In this document: piece after piece, positions 5,609 through 6,815 of the stretch
Numbering within the stretch: the stretch's first letter is position 1
How the letters are laid out: the number at the start of each line of letters is the position of its first letter
Assembly: GCA_013140785.1 (NCBI GenBank)
Contig: JABFRZ010000539.1
Coordinates: forward strand, 1 to 6,815
DNA: 6,815 bases
DNA from: Planctomycetota bacterium
Lineage (GTDB): Bacteria > Planctomycetota > UBA1135 > GCA-002686595
Direction of reading: 5' to 3'
Notes under the pieces: generated by a model
Seen by the model: only the letters and a program-made list of their open reading frames with translations
Database searches by the model: none
Told to the model about the DNA's origin: nothing
Made by a program: the position numbers and the translations under genes

Positions 5609-6771
5609 GCGAGGCGCTCCCGCAGTAACGCTGCGGCGCCCCGCAGCGTCTCGAGACGTTTCGCGAAGCAGAATCGGATCAGGTGGCGGCCATCGGCCGG
5701 ATCCGGGAAGAAGCTCGAGCCTGGCACCGTCGCCACGCCGCCGCCGGAGACGAGGCGCATGGCGAAGGCCGTGTCGTCTTCGCCCGGCTCCTGAAAGCGC
5801 TCTACGCCGGTCATCACGTAGTAGGCTCCGCGCGGAGGGAACACGCGGAATCCGAGCTCGTCGAGCACGCCCACCAAGGCATCGCGGCGCGCGTGGTACT
5901 CGCGCACGAGCCCGCGGAAGTACTCCGGTCCGAAGCCGAGGGCCTCGGCCGCGGCCTCCTGTAGAGGAGCAGGCGCACCGACCGTCAGGAAGTCGTGGAC
6001 CTTGCGGATGGCCAGCGTGAGATCCGGGCTCGCCAGGCACCAGCCGATGCGCCAGCCCGTGGCGCTCCAAGTCTTCGACAGGCCGCTGATCGTGACCGTG
6101 CGCTCGGCCATGTCGGGCAGGGTCGCGAGCGCCACGTGCTCGGCCCCGTCGTACAGGATGTACTCGTAGATCTCGTCCGTGATGGCCAGCGCGTCGTGCT
6201 CCAGGCAGAGGGCAGCGATGATCTCGAGCTCCGCCCGAGTGAAAACCTTGCCGGTCGGGTTGTGGGGCGTGTTGACGATCACGGCCCGCGTGCGCGGTCC
6301 AAAGGCGCGCGCCAGCTCATCGGGATCGAAGCTCCAGTCTGGCGCCCGCAGCGCTACCCAGCGCGCCTTCGCGCCCGAGAGCACGCAGTCGGGCCCGTAG
6401 TTCTCGTAGAACGGCGCGAAGATCACGACCTCGTCGCCCGGATCCGTCGTTGCCAGGAGCGTCGCGATCATGGCCTCGGTCGCGCCGCAGCACACGGTGA
6501 CGTTCCGGTCCGGATCGAGCCCGAGCCCGCGTTCGGCCGTTGCGCGGCGCGCGATCGCCGCGCGCAGGGCCGGAGCGCCCCACGTGACCGCGTACTGGTT
6601 CTTGTCGGCGTCGATGGCGCGCTTGGCGGCCTCCTTCATGGGCAGCGGCGCGGGAAAGTCCGGGAAGCCCTGGGCCAGGTTGACGCCACCCTCGCGCGCG
6701 CAGACGCGCGACATCTCGCGGATGACCGACTCGCCGAAGCGAGCGGCCTTGGCCGAACCGCGCGGACGCAT
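5605..6771 (-). CDS. PLP-dependent class I/II (fold type I) aminotransferase
   Basis: A 388-residue cytoplasmic aminotransferase of normal length, moving an amino group from an amino acid to a 2-oxo acid through pyridoxal phosphate. Visible landmarks: NLAQGFPDFPAP near the N-terminus; GATEA (96-100), which holds the cofactor phosphate; FYENY (121-125), whose aromatic stacks on the ring; NTPHNPTGK with Asn171; DEIYEYI with Asp199 and Tyr202; SGLSKTWSATGWRIGW with the Schiff-base Lys233; and a C-terminal RHLIRF whose Arg366 should grip the substrate carboxylate. Overall it resembles the kynurenine/glutamine/methionine aminotransferase branch (KAT, YbdL-like) more than aspartate aminotransferases, judged from the QGFPDF and NTPHNPTGKVF motifs; the substrate cannot be read from sequence, so no symbol is given. 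ATG at 6769-6771 is preferred; a TTG nine bases upstream (6780) would add three residues. Neither has a clear ribosome-binding site. It is the first visible gene of a two-gene operon with the exported protein downstream. Confidence 0.95.
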   Translation of the reverse strand: MRPRGSAKAARFGESVIREMSRVCAREGGVNLAQGFPDFPAPLPMKEAAKRAIDADKNQYAVTWGAPALRAAIARRATAERGLGLDPDRNVTVCCGATEAMIATLLATTDPGDEVVIFAPFYENYGPDCVLSGAKARWVALRAPDWSFDPDELARAFGPRTRAVIVNTPHNPTGKVFTRAELEIIAALCLEHDALAITDEIYEYILYDGAEHVALATLPDMAERTVTISGLSKTWSATGWRIGWCLASPDLTLAIRKVHDFLTVGAPAPLQEAAAEALGFGPEYFRGLVREYHARRDALVGVLDELGFRVFPPRGAYYVMTGVERFQEPGEDDTAFAMRLVSGGGVATVPGSSFFPDPADGRHLIRFCFAKRLETLRGAAALLRERLA

Positions 6772-6782
6772 GGGGGGCAACG

Positions 6783-6815
6783 TACCACGGGCGCGAAGAG
6801 CCCGCGCCCGTGGTA
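6783..6815. repeat. Perfect 13-bp inverted repeat, hairpin at the right edge
   Basis: TACCACGGGCGCG (6783-6795) and its exact reverse complement CGCGCCCGTGGTA (6803-6815) flank a 7-base loop. The stem is very GC-rich. It ends at the window border, so it may be longer and any T tract on the plus strand is out of view. On the minus strand it lies 11 bases before the aminotransferase ATG and is followed by CGTTGCCCCCC, not T residues. It could be a terminator of a gene converging or lying upstream beyond the edge, a structure in the aminotransferase leader, or a dispersed palindromic repeat. Confidence 0.6.

Noticed and set aside
5609..6070. N-terminal extension of the exported unknown protein by about 150 codons.
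   Set aside because: That stretch is fully inside the aminotransferase gene, whose motifs are intact. The GTG at 5608 gives a hydrophobic N-terminus and the usual 4-base overlap.
1..6815. CRISPR array, tRNA/rRNA genes, phage or defence system.
   Set aside because: No regularly spaced repeats, no cloverleaf or rRNA-like sequence, and no such gene families were seen on either strand.

Overview
This is a high-GC bacterial window in which every intact gene lies on the minus strand. The most likely source is a member of the Planctomycetota. That is inferred from three things: remains of a Ser/Thr kinase fused to a formylglycine-generating-enzyme-like (SUMF1) domain of the type common in that phylum, a secreted Ser/Pro/Gly-rich TPR protein with a Trp/Tyr patch of a kind I associate with it, and weak Shine-Dalgarno sites. 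No rRNA or other phylogenetic marker is present to prove it.

Layout, left to right. Positions 1-171 may hold the start of a minus-strand gene that runs off the left edge. Positions 263 to about 1440 hold a badly decayed kinase-SUMF1 gene (minus strand). At least five frame changes and two large internal deletions can be traced, yet its last 39 residues are still readable in a separate frame. Positions 1533-2287 are a patchwork of three broken transposase genes: the C-terminal DDE domain of an IS3-family OrfB (minus), a piece of IS3-family OrfA in the opposite orientation (plus), and the first 49 residues of an IS1182/IS5-like transposase (minus). Positions 2463-4337 encode an intact exported 624-residue protein: signal peptide, about 300 residues of Ser/Pro/Gly/Arg-rich sequence, a Trp/Tyr/Cys-rich patch and C-terminal TPR repeats. 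Positions 4481-6771 are a two-gene operon read right to left: a PLP-dependent class I/II aminotransferase, then an exported protein of unknown function whose GTG start overlaps the aminotransferase stop by 4 bases. A perfect 13-bp inverted repeat closes the window just upstream of the aminotransferase.

The right half is therefore ordinary, well-preserved chromosome, and the left third is a decay zone where insertion-sequence debris sits against a disintegrating signalling gene. I see no CRISPR array, RNA gene, phage gene or defence system. The points of most interest are the mosaic of transposase fragments, the fossil kinase-SUMF1 gene, the aromatic/cysteine patch of the TPR protein, and the unknown gene translationally coupled to the aminotransferase.
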